NCBI GenBank assembly: GCA_003644445.1 | Contig: QNCG01000003.1 | Location: 1 to 38,744, forward strand | Direction of reading: 5' to 3' | DNA: 38,744 bases | Source of the DNA: Candidatus Duberdicusella sinuisediminis | Lineage (GTDB): Bacteria; Omnitrophota; Gorgyraeia; Duberdicusellales; Duberdicusellaceae | Part shown: positions 26,395 to 38,148 of the stretch, in pieces | Layout: each line of letters opens with the position of its first letter | How positions within the stretch are numbered: position 1 is the stretch's first letter | Made by a program: the position numbers and the translations under genes | Notes under the pieces: generated by a model | Seen by the model: only the letters and a program-made list of their open reading frames with translations | Database searches by the model: none | What the model was told of the DNA's origin: nothing

Positions 26395-27036
26395 TTACTT
26401 AAGAATCTCTTCTCGAGCTTCTGGTTCTTCCACTTCTAATTTTTTTACCAAGCGAGGAAGGACTACTATTTCTACCCGACGATTTAACTGTCTTCCTTCA
26501 GGGGTATCATTGGAAGCTACAGGTCTATATTCTCCATAACCAATAGCTGAGAGACGAGAAGGGTTTATTCCTTTCTCTTCCAAATAATGTAAAACACTTA
26601 GAGCCCGGTGAGTAGATAACTCCCAGTTAGATTTCCAGCCCGAATATTTTATAGGCTGATTATCAGTATGACCTTCTATACCTACATTGTGATTTCTAAG
26701 TTCTTCTTTTAAAATTTTAGCCACCTTATCTAATATAGGAAAACTCTCCTGACGAAGCTCAGCCTTCCCCGAATCAAAAAGAACTTCTGCCAAAACCGTA
26801 ATAACTAAACCTCTCTCTTCCATTTTAAGTTTTACTTCTTTATCTCTTATTTCTTTAGAAAGCCTTTCTTCTAACAAAGTCTTAGCAGACCTAAGCTCAG
26901 CTAACTCTTGTTCTAACTGCTTTATTTTTTCTAAGTCTGAACGCCGACCTTTCTGAACTACTAAAGCACACCCTGATAAATAAGTAATAACTAATAAACT
27001 AAAACTTACTAGAGTAAATATCTTAAAATATCTCAT
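26395..27036 (-). CDS. OmpA-family (Pal-like) outer-membrane lipoprotein
   Basis: A 213-residue lipoprotein: signal peptide with lipobox LSGC (Cys23), a coiled coil (about 33-65), then an OmpA C-terminal domain (about 70-200) with VLFDSGKAELRQES, IEGHTDNQPI, LSTHRALSVLHYLEEKG and LNRRVEIVVLP. Such domains bind peptidoglycan non-covalently and tether the outer membrane. It is longer than classic Pal because of the coiled coil. It has its own promoter and an AAAGGGG ribosome site, and shares a transcript with the small coiled-coil membrane protein downstream. Confidence 0.9.
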   Translation of the reverse strand: MRYFKIFTLVSFSLLVITYLSGCALVVQKGRRSDLEKIKQLEQELAELRSAKTLLEERLSKEIRDKEVKLKMEERGLVITVLAEVLFDSGKAELRQESFPILDKVAKILKEELRNHNVGIEGHTDNQPIKYSGWKSNWELSTHRALSVLHYLEEKGINPSRLSAIGYGEYRPVASNDTPEGRQLNRRVEIVVLPRLVKKLEVEEPEAREEILK

Positions 27037-27060
27037 AATCCACCCCTTTATTTTGTCAAC

Positions 27061-27089
27061 ATCTTATCACAACCCCTCTAAGTAGTCAA
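27061..27089 (-). promoter_or_regulatory. sigma70-type promoter for the OmpA-like lipoprotein gene
   Basis: On the - strand TTGACT (27084-27089), a 17-base spacer, and TAAGAT (27061-27066). The predicted start near 27054 gives an 18-base leader containing the AAAGGGG ribosome site. It begins just beyond the hppA stop codon, and I see no terminator for hppA, so read-through from upstream is also likely. Confidence 0.7.
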
Positions 27090-27090
27090 G

Positions 27091-29181
27091 TTATTTAAAA
27101 AGGCTAAATTTGATTATAAACCCACTAAAAACTATAGAAACCATAGACATAAGTTTGATAAGGATATTTAAAGAGGGTCCAGCTGTGTCTTTAAAGGGGT
27201 CTCCTACTGTATCTCCTACTACTGAAGCCTTATGGGCAGATGAGCCTTTGCCTCCAAAGTTGCCTTCTTCAATAAATTTCTTAGCATTATCCCAGGCTCC
27301 TCCGGAATTAGCCATCATCAAAGCTAAAACAAATCCCGAAACCAAAGCTCCTACTAATAAAGAAGCCACTGCTTCAATCCCTAAAAGTAAACCCACTATT
27401 ACTGGAAGGAGAATAGCTAATAAAGCAGGAAGAAGCATCTCTTTCTGAGCTGCCTTAAGAGTAATCCTTACACAACTCTCATAATCTGCAGAAGACTTGC
27501 CCTCTTTAAGAAGAGGGTCTTCTCTAAATTGCCTTCTTACTTCCTCAATAATCTTACTGGCTGTTCTTCCTACAGACTTAAGTAAAGAAGAAGAAAAGAT
27601 AAATGGAGACATCCCTCCTATAAATAATCCCACAAGTAAACGGGGATTAAGAAGAGAAAGTTCTAAAGGCCTTCCTAATAATTCTACTCTTTCCTTGTAA
27701 GCTACTATCAAAGCTAAAGCAGTTAAGCTTGCTGAACCTATAGCAAACCCCTTGCCAGTAGCAGCAGTAGTGTTTCCTAAAGCATCGAGTTGGTCAGTCC
27801 TCTTTCTCACTTCCGAAGGTAATCCGGCCATCTGAGCATTACCTCCAGCATTATCAGCTACCGGACCATAAGCATCGGAAGCTAAAGTAATCCCTAAGGT
27901 AGAAAGAAGCCCTACTGCTGCTACTCCTACTCCGTATAAACCCAGATTATAATTTACTCTGCCTCCTGATAAGTAGAAACTCATTAACACTCCCAAACAC
28001 ACTAAAACTACTGGTATTAATGTAGAAAACATTCCCAAAGAAAGTCCGCCAATAATGACGGTAGCCGGCCCAGTTAAAGCAGTTTGAGAAAGCTGGCGAG
28101 TAGGAGAAAAACTGTGGGAGGTAAAATATTCAGTAGAAACTCCTAAAAATATCCCTACTATAAGACCAACTATAACTGAACCCCAGACTCCCAGGTAACT
28201 CTTACCCAGAGTATTTACTACTACTAAATAAGAAAAAATAGCAATTAATAAAGAGGCACTATAAACGCCTCTTCTTAAACTGAGGATTAAATCTTTTTGA
28301 GTTTCTCTCTTGGTTTTAACAAAGAAGAAGCCTAAAACTGAAGCTATCACCCCGCAAACAGCTATTAACAGGGGGATTGTCACCCCTTTAATTCCCAACC
28401 CTGCACCAGCAGCTAAAGCCATAGTAGCTACTATAGAATCTACATAAGATTCGTATAAATCTGCGCCCATTCCCGCAACATCGCCTACATTATCACCTAC
28501 CTGGTCAGCAATTACTGCTGGATTACGAGGGTCATCTTCAGGTAAACCTTCTTCTACTTTCCCTACTAAATCTGCACCCACATCAGCGGCTTTAGTATAA
28601 ATTCCTCCTCCTACCCGGGCAAAGAGGGCGTAAGCAGAAGCCCCCATCCCAAAACAAAGCATAGTAGAAGTAATAGCGCTTAGCTTATCAAATCCTGCAG
28701 GTAAAGGATGAAAACTATACCACCAGTTAAGAATAAAATACCAGATAGCTAAATCTAAGAGCCCTAAACCTACTACCATAAGACCCATAACTGTACCTGA
28801 AGAGAAAGCCACTCTCAAACCCTGATTCAAACTCTCTCGGCAACCCTGAGCTGTCCGGGAAGAAGAATTAGTAGCAATCCACATCCCTATCCAGCCACAG
28901 AGAGCAGACCAGAATCCTCCAGTTAGAAAAGCAAAGGGAACAAATATAACTAAGAAACCTTTGTAAGCCATAAAAAGAAGAATAAAAAAGAGAACAAGAA
29001 AAAATATTGAAACTACTTTATACTGCTGTTTAAGATAAGCTTTAGCACCTGTAGAAACAAAGCCAGAAATCTTGCGCATCTCTTCTGAACCAGAGTCTTT
29101 CTTAAATATCCAGATAATTAAATAGAAAGAAAAACCTAAAGCTATCATTGACCCCACAGGAACCAGCCAAAATAGATTCAT
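27091..29181 (-). CDS. hppA: membrane-bound ion-pumping pyrophosphatase (K+-dependent type)
   Basis: Hydrolyses pyrophosphate and pumps H+ or Na+ across the inner membrane. 696 residues with about 16 membrane helices. The substrate-binding loop [20 protein letters not shown] is intact, as are GADLYESYV and the C-terminal [20 protein letters not shown]. The segment [10 protein letters not shown] has Ala where K+-independent enzymes have Lys, placing it in the K+-dependent group. H+ or Na+ specificity cannot be read safely from the sequence. In anaerobes such pumps save energy from biosynthetic pyrophosphate. It is the last gene of the lptA-to-hppA transcript, with a strong AGGAGG ribosome site. 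Confidence 0.96.
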   Translation of the reverse strand: MNLFWLVPVGSMIALGFSFYLIIWIFKKDSGSEEMRKISGFVSTGAKAYLKQQYKVVSIFFLVLFFILLFMAYKGFLVIFVPFAFLTGGFWSALCGWIGMWIATNSSSRTAQGCRESLNQGLRVAFSSGTVMGLMVVGLGLLDLAIWYFILNWWYSFHPLPAGFDKLSAITSTMLCFGMGASAYALFARVGGGIYTKAADVGADLVGKVEEGLPEDDPRNPAVIADQVGDNVGDVAGMGADLYESYVDSIVATMALAAGAGLGIKGVTIPLLIAVCGVIASVLGFFFVKTKRETQKDLILSLRRGVYSASLLIAIFSYLVVVNTLGKSYLGVWGSVIVGLIVGIFLGVSTEYFTSHSFSPTRQLSQTALTGPATVIIGGLSLGMFSTLIPVVLVCLGVLMSFYLSGGRVNYNLGLYGVGVAAVGLLSTLGITLASDAYGPVADNAGGNAQMAGLPSEVRKRTDQLDALGNTTAATGKGFAIGSASLTALALIVAYKERVELLGRPLELSLLNPRLLVGLFIGGMSPFIFSSSLLKSVGRTASKIIEEVRRQFREDPLLKEGKSSADYESCVRITLKAAQKEMLLPALLAILLPVIVGLLLGIEAVASLLVGALVSGFVLALMMANSGGAWDNAKKFIEEGNFGGKGSSAHKASVVGDTVGDPFKDTAGPSLNILIKLMSMVSIVFSGFIIKFSLFK

Positions 29182-29189
29182 TCTCCCTC

Positions 29190-32172
<2,983 letters not shown>

Positions 32173-32178
32173 ATATTT

Positions 32179-33765
32179 TTAAATCTTTATAAATTTAAGG
32201 GAAGTAAAATTTTCATCCTTTAATATTTCCTCTACAACTTCTCTGGATAAAGGACTATCTACAGTCAAAACAGTAATAGCTTGGCCTCCTTTTTCTTTTC
32301 TTCCAAAGCTCATACTAGCAATATTAATATTGTGTTTACCTAAAATAGAACCCAACTTTCCAATTACTCCTGGTTTATCTCTATTAGTTATAAATACCAT
32401 GTATTCTGAAGGAGCTGTCTCCACATAAAAATCATTTATCCTCACAATTCGGGGATGTTGGTCAGCAAAAAGAGTACCTTCCATAAAGAAATTTTCCTTA
32501 TCACTTTCTAAAAAAAATCCAATAGAATTTACATAATCAGAGTTTTGAGAGGACTTAATCTCTTCAATACCTATACCTCTTTCCTTAGCCAAATTTAAGG
32601 AATTAACAAAATTCACTGTGTCCTCAAGCACTGAAGAAAGCAGGCCCTTTACCAAAGCTGAAGAAAGAGGAGTGAGTTTAAAAGAAGTTATTTCTCCAAA
32701 GTAATTAATTACTACTTTTTTTAATCTTCCCTCAATAAGTTGAGAAGAAATCTTCCCCATTTTTTCAGCTAAACTAATATAAGGAGAAAGGACTTCTAAA
32801 ACTTCTGGCTCTAAGGAAGGGAAATTAACCGCATTCTTTAAGGCTTTGCCCAAAAGAGCGTCTCTTACACACTCAGCAATCTCTACAGCTACATTTACCT
32901 GGGCTTCCTCAGTGGAGGCTCCCAAATGAGGGCTTAAGACAATATTATCTAATTCAAATAAAGGACTATCTTTAGGGGGAGGTTCTTTTTCATAAACATC
33001 TAAAGCAGCTCCAGCAATCTTCTTTTCTTTTAAAGCTTTATATAGAGCTGATTCATCGATAATGCCTCCCCGGGCACAATTAATTATCCTGGCTTGAGGC
33101 TTCATTAGAGAAAATTCTCTTTCAGAAATCAGGTTTTTAGTCTGCTCAGTTAAAGGCGTATGAATGGTAATATAATCTGAGTTCTGGAGAAGTTCTTCTA
33201 AACTACCAAGGCTTACCTCCAAACTCTTAGCTACTTCTTCAGAAATAAAAGGGTCGTAAGATAAAACTTTCATCCCAAAGGAAAGAGCTCTTTTAGCTAC
33301 TTCCCGACCAATCCTTCCTAAGCCAATTATCCCTAAAGTCTTACCGTAAAGTTCTGTCCCTTTAAACTTTGAACGTTCCCAGGCTCCCTTTCTTACCGAA
33401 AGATCAGCCTGGGGAATATTCCGAGAAAGGGCTAACATTAAAGCAAAAGTCTGCTCACAGGTAGAGATAGTATTACCTAAGGGAGAATTCATAACGATTA
33501 TTCCCCTCTTAGTAGCTGTAGCTAAATCTACATTATCTAAACCCACTCCTGCTCTCCCAATTACTTTTAGAGAATGGGCTTTTTCTAAAACTTCCTTAGT
33601 AAGCTTAGTTCCACTCCTTATCACAATAGCCTGGTATTGAGAAATTACCTCTCCTAATTCTTGAGGAGAAAGTCCTATTTTAACATCTACTTCAAATTCC
33701 CCACATTTTTTAAGAATTTCTATACCTTGAGGAGCTAATTTATCACTTACTAAAATCTTAACCAT
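32179..33765 (-). CDS. serA: D-3-phosphoglycerate dehydrogenase
   Basis: First step of serine synthesis. The 528-residue long form: catalytic and NAD domains with RAGVGLDNVDL, the Rossmann motif GIIGLGRIG (145-153), INCARGGIIDE, ALDVYEKEPP and LSPHLGAST, then the allosteric substrate-binding domain and a C-terminal ACT domain (about 455-528, FITNRDKPGVIGKLGSIL) for feedback control by serine. A perfect GGGAGGAG ribosome site precedes the ATG. The upstream neighbour is an aminotransferase that could do the next step. The 97-base gap between them shows no convincing promoter or terminator. Confidence 0.97.
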   Translation of the reverse strand: MVKILVSDKLAPQGIEILKKCGEFEVDVKIGLSPQELGEVISQYQAIVIRSGTKLTKEVLEKAHSLKVIGRAGVGLDNVDLATATKRGIIVMNSPLGNTISTCEQTFALMLALSRNIPQADLSVRKGAWERSKFKGTELYGKTLGIIGLGRIGREVAKRALSFGMKVLSYDPFISEEVAKSLEVSLGSLEELLQNSDYITIHTPLTEQTKNLISEREFSLMKPQARIINCARGGIIDESALYKALKEKKIAGAALDVYEKEPPPKDSPLFELDNIVLSPHLGASTEEAQVNVAVEIAECVRDALLGKALKNAVNFPSLEPEVLEVLSPYISLAEKMGKISSQLIEGRLKKVVINYFGEITSFKLTPLSSALVKGLLSSVLEDTVNFVNSLNLAKERGIGIEEIKSSQNSDYVNSIGFFLESDKENFFMEGTLFADQHPRIVRINDFYVETAPSEYMVFITNRDKPGVIGKLGSILGKHNINIASMSFGRKEKGGQAITVLTVDSPLSREVVEEILKDENFTSLKFIKI

Positions 33766-33862
33766 ATCTCCTCCCGGTTTAAATTGTTAAAAGCTTTCCT
33801 CCCCTGACATAATTACTTTGCCACTACCTTAGTTCCTAAATATATTAATATCTTTTGACTGA

Positions 33863-34993
33863 CTAAGGGTAAAAGCTTTCTTGAAAAGTCTTAAGGCTTA
33901 TACCTTTATCAAATTTATAGCCTAAATCAATAAGGACTTTCTCTAGGCAGGAGAGAGTCATTACTATATCTTGTTCGTTAATATAGCCCATATGAGCTAT
34001 TCTTATAATTTTCCCTTTTAAATGACTTTGGCCTCCAGCAATAGATATCCCGAACATACTTCGCATTTTTTTAACTATTTGCTGAGTATCTAAATCTTCC
34101 AAAGAAACAGCGGTAACTGAAGAAGAGGGATTTTTTGAAAAAAGTTTAAGTCCCAAAGAGCTTAAAGACTTACGCACAGCTTCCGACAATTTAGCAAAGT
34201 ATTGCCAGCGGGCCTCTATCCCCTCTTCTCTTATAATCCTGAGAGACTCTCTTAAAGCCATAATCAAACCTACTGCCGGAGTAAAAGGAGTATCATTTTT
34301 ATGGTAGGCTTTTAAAGCCTTGTTGATATCAAAATAGTATTTAGGGAGGTCAGAATTTTTAAGAAAAGATTCCGCTTTTTTATTAAGGGAAATAAAACTT
34401 AACCCCGGAGGCAACATAAACCCTTTTTGGCAACCACCTACTACCACATCTACTCCCCACAAATCCGTTTCTAAAACATCCTGGCCTAATCCACTTATAG
34501 CATCTACCACTAAAAGGATATCTTTATCCTTAGTAATTTGGGCTATCCCTTTAATATCATATACTGTAGCAGTAGAAGTTTCACAGAGAGTAGTGTAGAC
34601 TGCTCTTATCTGAGAATCTTTTTTAAGAATTTCTGAAATCTTCTCTACACAGGGAGCCTGGCCCCATTCAATATCCAAACAAACAGTCTTCACCTTAAAA
34701 CTCCCGCAGATTTCCTTCCAGCGTTCCCCGAATTTTCCTCCCACAACTACCAGGGCTTTATCTTGATGAGAAAGAAAATTAGAGATTGCTGCCTCCATCG
34801 CCCCAGTTCCTGAAGAAGCAAAAGTTAAAACTGGGGACTGGGTTCTGAAGACATATTTTAAACCTTCATCCACTTCAGCTAAAATATTTCTAAATTCTTC
34901 AGTGCGGTGATGAATAATATCCCGGCCTAAAGCTTCTCTAACCTGAGGAGCCAGAGGTGAAGGCCCCGGAGACATCAAATAAACTCTCTTCAC
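33863..34993 (-). CDS. class V aminotransferase (serine-glyoxylate/alanine-glyoxylate type)
   Basis: A 376-residue PLP enzyme of the AGT/SgaA group. N-terminal MSPGPSPLAPQVREAL, cofactor-binding SGTGAMEA (61-68), Asp164 in VVDAISGLG, and the Schiff-base Lys190 in GGCQKGFMLPPG. Family members transaminate serine, alanine or glyoxylate; in some prokaryotes lacking classical SerC, a class V enzyme of this type makes phosphoserine. The place before serA supports that inference. The start is GTG, with AAAGGAG six bases upstream. Confidence 0.88.
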   Translation of the reverse strand: MKRVYLMSPGPSPLAPQVREALGRDIIHHRTEEFRNILAEVDEGLKYVFRTQSPVLTFASSGTGAMEAAISNFLSHQDKALVVVGGKFGERWKEICGSFKVKTVCLDIEWGQAPCVEKISEILKKDSQIRAVYTTLCETSTATVYDIKGIAQITKDKDILLVVDAISGLGQDVLETDLWGVDVVVGGCQKGFMLPPGLSFISLNKKAESFLKNSDLPKYYFDINKALKAYHKNDTPFTPAVGLIMALRESLRIIREEGIEARWQYFAKLSEAVRKSLSSLGLKLFSKNPSSSVTAVSLEDLDTQQIVKKMRSMFGISIAGGQSHLKGKIIRIAHMGYINEQDIVMTLSCLEKVLIDLGYKFDKGISLKTFQESFYP

Positions 34994-35099
34994 TATTAAC
35001 TCCTTTCTCTTAATCTTTTTTAACCTTGCCTCTCCATTGAGAAGCTATCAATAAGTTGCTTTCTTAAGTTTTAATTCTAAAGGCCTAATTCCCTTACTT

Positions 35100-35122
35100 C
35101 CTAAGAACTATTATTTCTTAGG
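35100..35122 (-). other. hairpin at the clpP stop codon, no T-tract
   Basis: An 8-bp inverted repeat (CCTAAGAA / TTCTTAGG) with a 7-base loop spans the clpP stop codon. It is not followed by a run of T on the - strand (AAGTAAGG follows), so it is not a standard intrinsic terminator. It may be a processing or stability element, or chance. The rest of the 117-base gap to the aminotransferase holds only that gene's ribosome site. Confidence 0.3.
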
Positions 35123-35707
35123 TGGAGTTATTACTTCGTCTACAATCCCGTAATTTTTGGCTTCTTCTGCAGACATAAAATAGTCTCGGTCAGTATCTTC
35201 TCTTATCTTTTCTAAGGGTTTGCCGGTATGAAAAGAAAGGATTTCATTAACTTTCTCTCTTAATCTTAAAATCTCCTTAGTTTGAATAGATATATCTTCA
35301 GCAGTGCCCTGAACCCCTCCCCAGGGCTGATGAATCAAGATTCGAGAATTAGGAAGGGCAAAACGTTTACCTTTCTTACCGGCAGCTAAGAGTAAAGCCC
35401 CTAAACTAGCAGCTTGGCCTACACAATAAGTAGCTACATCAGGTTTAACAAACTGCATAGTATCATAGATAGCTAAGCCGGCAATAATTGAACCTCCGGG
35501 AGTATTGATGTAGACATTAATATCTTTACTCACGTCTTCCATCTGTAAAAATAACATCTGAGCAATTACTACATTAGCCACGCTATCATCAACCGGAGTT
35601 CCAATAAATATTATCCTATCTTTAAGAAGCCGGGAGTAAATATCGTAGGCTCTTTCGGTTCTCTGGGTTTGTTCAATCACTATAGGCACATAAGTCTGGT
35701 CCTTCAT
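35111..35707 (-). CDS. clpP: ATP-dependent Clp protease proteolytic subunit
   Basis: Serine protease forming the tetradecameric chamber used by ClpX and ClpA-type unfoldases. Catalytic Ser101 in [11 protein letters not shown], His126 in [10 protein letters not shown], and Asp in the [13 protein letters not shown] segment (171-175). [20 protein letters not shown] at the N-terminus is typical. 198 residues is normal. It follows tig, as in the common tig-clpP-clpX order, but clpX does not follow; an aminotransferase does. A strong AAAGGGAGG ribosome site is present. Confidence 0.97.
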   Translation of the reverse strand: MKDQTYVPIVIEQTQRTERAYDIYSRLLKDRIIFIGTPVDDSVANVVIAQMLFLQMEDVSKDINVYINTPGGSIIAGLAIYDTMQFVKPDVATYCVGQAASLGALLLAAGKKGKRFALPNSRILIHQPWGGVQGTAEDISIQTKEILRLREKVNEILSFHTGKPLEKIREDTDRDYFMSAEEAKNYGIVDEVITPPKK

Positions 35708-35720
35708 AGTTAACCTCCCT

Positions 35721-36614
35721 TTAGAGAGTTTTACTTAAGATAAAACCTGTTACTACCTCGTAAAGATTATCTTTATTATAGTTAAGCTTTTCCTTCTTAG
35801 CTATTTCTTCTAAAATATAGAATAATTTTACCTGGTCTGTAGCTAAACTTTCTGCTTTCTTAGAAATCTCCTGGTGGTGCTTGTTTATTTCTTCCTCAGG
35901 GATTCCTCTCCTTCTTAACTCTTCCAGTTGAGAAGTGAGGATTTCTCTTTTCTGCTCTTCTACCAAAGATTTAGGTATCTCAAACTTTACTTTAGATAAA
36001 AGAACATCAATTATTTGTTTATCTATCTCTCTTTTTCTCTGAATAACTTTATTAAGATAGACTTCACTGTGAAAAGCCTTCTTAAGTTCATCTTTATCAG
36101 AATAACCTAACCACTTTGCTAAAAAATCTTCAGAAATATCTTTTTCCTCTTTGCTTAAAACTTGAGAAATTTTTTCTTTGATACCCTCTATAAATTTTTC
36201 CCACTCTTCTTCTCTAACTTCTAAAGGCTTCCTTTTAATCTTTATACTCTCGTAAAGAGACTTATCTATATTAACTTGAGGCCTTAATTCTACTTCAGCA
36301 ACAAAAGAAAGCTCCTCTTCTTTATAAACCACATCTTTAATCTTAGGAATATTTACTACTTCTAAGTTTTCCTGTTTAAGAGCTTGATTGCAATAAAAAG
36401 GGATAGCTTCTTTTAAAACTTCTTCTTTAGTTAAATCAGGATAATTCTTTTCTATTAATCCTAAAGGGGCTTTGCCCTTGCGAAATCCGGAAACAGTTAC
36501 CTGTTGATTTATCCTGGCTAAAACCCTGTCTTTAATATCTTTAAGGGCTTCTCTGGGTATCTGTATCTTAATGTCTCTGGAGATTCCACCTTTTTTAATT
36601 ACCTCTAACTTCAT
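35721..36614 (-). CDS. tig: trigger factor lacking the PPIase domain
   Basis: Ribosome-associated chaperone. The N-terminal ribosome-binding domain is clear, with the docking signature GFRKGKAP at 43-50 and EVELRPQV near 106. Normal trigger factors (about 430 residues) then have a FKBP-type peptidyl-prolyl isomerase domain of about 100 residues. Here the sequence goes directly from about residue 120 into the helical C-terminal chaperone arms ([14 protein letters not shown] onward, [28 protein letters not shown]). At 297 residues it is a compact domain-deleted form; the frame is continuous, so this is not a frameshift. Position before clpP supports the call. Confidence 0.9.
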   Translation of the reverse strand: MKLEVIKKGGISRDIKIQIPREALKDIKDRVLARINQQVTVSGFRKGKAPLGLIEKNYPDLTKEEVLKEAIPFYCNQALKQENLEVVNIPKIKDVVYKEEELSFVAEVELRPQVNIDKSLYESIKIKRKPLEVREEEWEKFIEGIKEKISQVLSKEEKDISEDFLAKWLGYSDKDELKKAFHSEVYLNKVIQRKREIDKQIIDVLLSKVKFEIPKSLVEEQKREILTSQLEELRRRGIPEEEINKHHQEISKKAESLATDQVKLFYILEEIAKKEKLNYNKDNLYEVVTGFILSKTL

Positions 36615-36615
36615 T

Positions 36616-37338
36616 TTACATTCTAAACTTTTCTCCTAAATATACTCGACGGGCTTGAGGGTCTTCTATTAACTCTTGAGAATTTCCCGACATCAAAATT
36701 CTTCCCTCAGCTATCAAATAGGCTCTATCAGTAATAGAAAGCATCTCTCTTACATTATGGTCGGTAAGAAGTACGCCTATCCCTTTAGACTTTAAATCCC
36801 TGATAATCTCTTGAGCTTCACTCACTACTATGGGGTCTATCCCTGAGAATGGCTCATCTAAAAGGATAAAAGAAGGATTCTTCACTAAAGCTCGGGTTAT
36901 CTCTAACCTTCTTTTTTCTCCCCCGGAAAGAGTATAAGCCTTGTTTTTACGAAGGTGCTCTATCTTAAGTTCTCGGAGGAGTTCTTCCAGCCTTTCCCTT
37001 CTCTCCTGCCAGGCCAAAGGCATAGTTTCTAAAACAGCCATAATATTTTCTTCTACAGTAAGCCGAGTAAAGACTGAGGGCTCCTGAGGCAGGTAACTTA
37101 TGCCAAACTCTGCCCTAACATGGATAGGAAGAGAGGTTATGTCTTGATTGTCAAACAGAACCTTCCCTTGATCAGGAGGAATAATCCCTACAATCATATA
37201 AAAAGTGGTAGTCTTACCTGCTCCATTAGGCCCTAAAAGCCCCACTATCTCTCCTCTCCGCACGTGGAAACTTAAATTATCTACAACTCTTCGCCCATTA
37301 TAAGACTTTACCAAATTCTTAATCTCTAAAAGGCGCAT
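36616..37338 (-). CDS. lptB: LPS export ABC transporter ATPase LptB
   Basis: Cytoplasmic ATPase that drives LPS extraction from the inner membrane with LptFG. Walker A GPNGAGKT (36-43), Q-loop YLPQEPSVF, signature LSGGEKRR (137-144), Walker [13 protein letters not shown] (158-169) and the H-loop [11 protein letters not shown]. 240 residues, and the [13 protein letters not shown] segment is typical of LptB rather than general ABC ATPases. It sits directly after the LptC/LptA-like gene, as in many diderms; AGGAGAG precedes the ATG. Confidence 0.96.
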   Translation of the reverse strand: MRLLEIKNLVKSYNGRRVVDNLSFHVRRGEIVGLLGPNGAGKTTTFYMIVGIIPPDQGKVLFDNQDITSLPIHVRAEFGISYLPQEPSVFTRLTVEENIMAVLETMPLAWQERRERLEELLRELKIEHLRKNKAYTLSGGEKRRLEITRALVKNPSFILLDEPFSGIDPIVVSEAQEIIRDLKSKGIGVLLTDHNVREMLSITDRAYLIAEGRILMSGNSQELIEDPQARRVYLGEKFRM

Positions 37339-37346
37339 CTTCTCTC

Positions 37347-38066
37347 CTATTTGAGAAAACCTTCATTTTTACCAGGAAAGATTACCAACCGAGGGCTTCC
37401 CTTAAGAGTGAGTTTCTTATCTTTTACATCATAGACAGCTTCTTCAGAATAAGATGTATCTTTACCTCTTAAAATCCGAACATCACCTTGAGCTACTATC
37501 TTCTCTAAACTCTGAGAAGCTGCATCAAAATACATTGTAGCTTTATCAGAAAATAGTTGATAATCTTTGTGGTTTACCTCTACTTCGTTATAGAAGACCG
37601 CTCTCCCTTCTCCATAATCTATCTCTAAAGGGCCCTTACAGTTAATCATAATAAAACTTCCTTCCTCCCCAGATAGTTTAACTTCTACAGCTTTCTCTAT
37701 CTTAAGTTTCTTTAGAGAAGGTTTTGCCTGGAGACCTTTGCCTTGGACCTGAATATCCTTGCCTTTGGTAATCTTTACTTCTTTATCAGTAAAAACCTTT
37801 TCTTGTTTTTGGTCCCACTTTATAGCCTGAGTTTCCAGGCTTAAGCCTTTAGGAGTTTTTATCTCTACATCTTCTTGCATCTCTAAGAACTTCTCACTCT
37901 TATTAAAGAGAGCTTTCTTGGCTTTGAAGTGGATATTCCCATCTTTAGCTTTAGTAGTTCCTCTTATATTCTCTTCAATTACTAAGTCTTTCAGATTAGT
38001 TTGAGAAAGAACCATTCCTCCCATCCCGATGCCCACCAAGAAAAGAAAGATTATCTTTTTAACCAT
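37347..38066 (-). CDS. lptA: LPS transport protein combining LptC-like and LptA-like (OstA) regions
   Basis: A 239-residue exported or membrane-anchored protein (hydrophobic segment 4-21). Residues about 35-130 resemble the LptC (DUF1239) repeat ([44 protein letters not shown]), and about 150-232 an LptA/OstA beta-jellyroll ([37 protein letters not shown]). It may replace separate LptC and LptA in the LPS bridge. lptB follows at once. The ATG has no ribosome site and sits only about seven bases after the predicted transcription start. Confidence 0.85.
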   Translation of the reverse strand: MVKKIIFLFLVGIGMGGMVLSQTNLKDLVIEENIRGTTKAKDGNIHFKAKKALFNKSEKFLEMQEDVEIKTPKGLSLETQAIKWDQKQEKVFTDKEVKITKGKDIQVQGKGLQAKPSLKKLKIEKAVEVKLSGEEGSFIMINCKGPLEIDYGEGRAVFYNEVEVNHKDYQLFSDKATMYFDAASQSLEKIVAQGDVRILRGKDTSYSEEAVYDVKDKKLTLKGSPRLVIFPGKNEGFLK

Positions 38067-38079
38067 CTATAAACACACT

Positions 38080-38108
38080 AATATAAACTTCTTCTCTGAT
38101 TATGTCAA
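38080..38108 (-). promoter_or_regulatory. strong sigma70-type promoter for the lptA-lptB-tig-clpP operon
   Basis: On the - strand a consensus TTGACA (38103-38108), exactly 17 bases of spacer, and TATATT (38080-38085). The predicted start near 38073 leaves a leader of about seven bases before the lptA ATG at 38066, without a Shine-Dalgarno sequence, so the message is predicted to be nearly leaderless. Confidence 0.8.
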
Positions 38109-38122
38109 GTAAAACCCCTTCT

Positions 38123-38142
38123 TTCTTCCGGGCTGGGAAGAA
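38123..38142 (-). terminator. weak terminator-like hairpin after the TPR gene
   Basis: On the - strand TTCTTCC-CAGCCC-GGAAGAA forms a 7-bp stem with a 6-base loop, six bases after the TPR gene stop codon. The following bases are AGAAGGGG and only then TTTT, so the U-tract is displaced. Position between a stop codon and a strong promoter supports a terminator role, but weakly. Confidence 0.35.
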
Positions 38143-38148
38143 TTCAGG

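Noticed and set aside
27045-27060. Second TTGACA just before the OmpA-like gene as another promoter
   Set aside because: At 16-18 bases downstream there is only the start codon region and no -10 box; the TTGACT-17-TAAGAT pair upstream explains the gene better.
27110-27448. Plus-strand open frame of 112 codons opposite hppA
   Set aside because: Antisense shadow of the strongly conserved hppA C-terminus; no start signal.
33766-33862. Possible promoter or terminator in the aminotransferase-serA gap
   Set aside because: A CCTTAG/CTAAGG repeat has a 30-base loop and no T-tract, and no -35/-10 pair with proper spacing was found.
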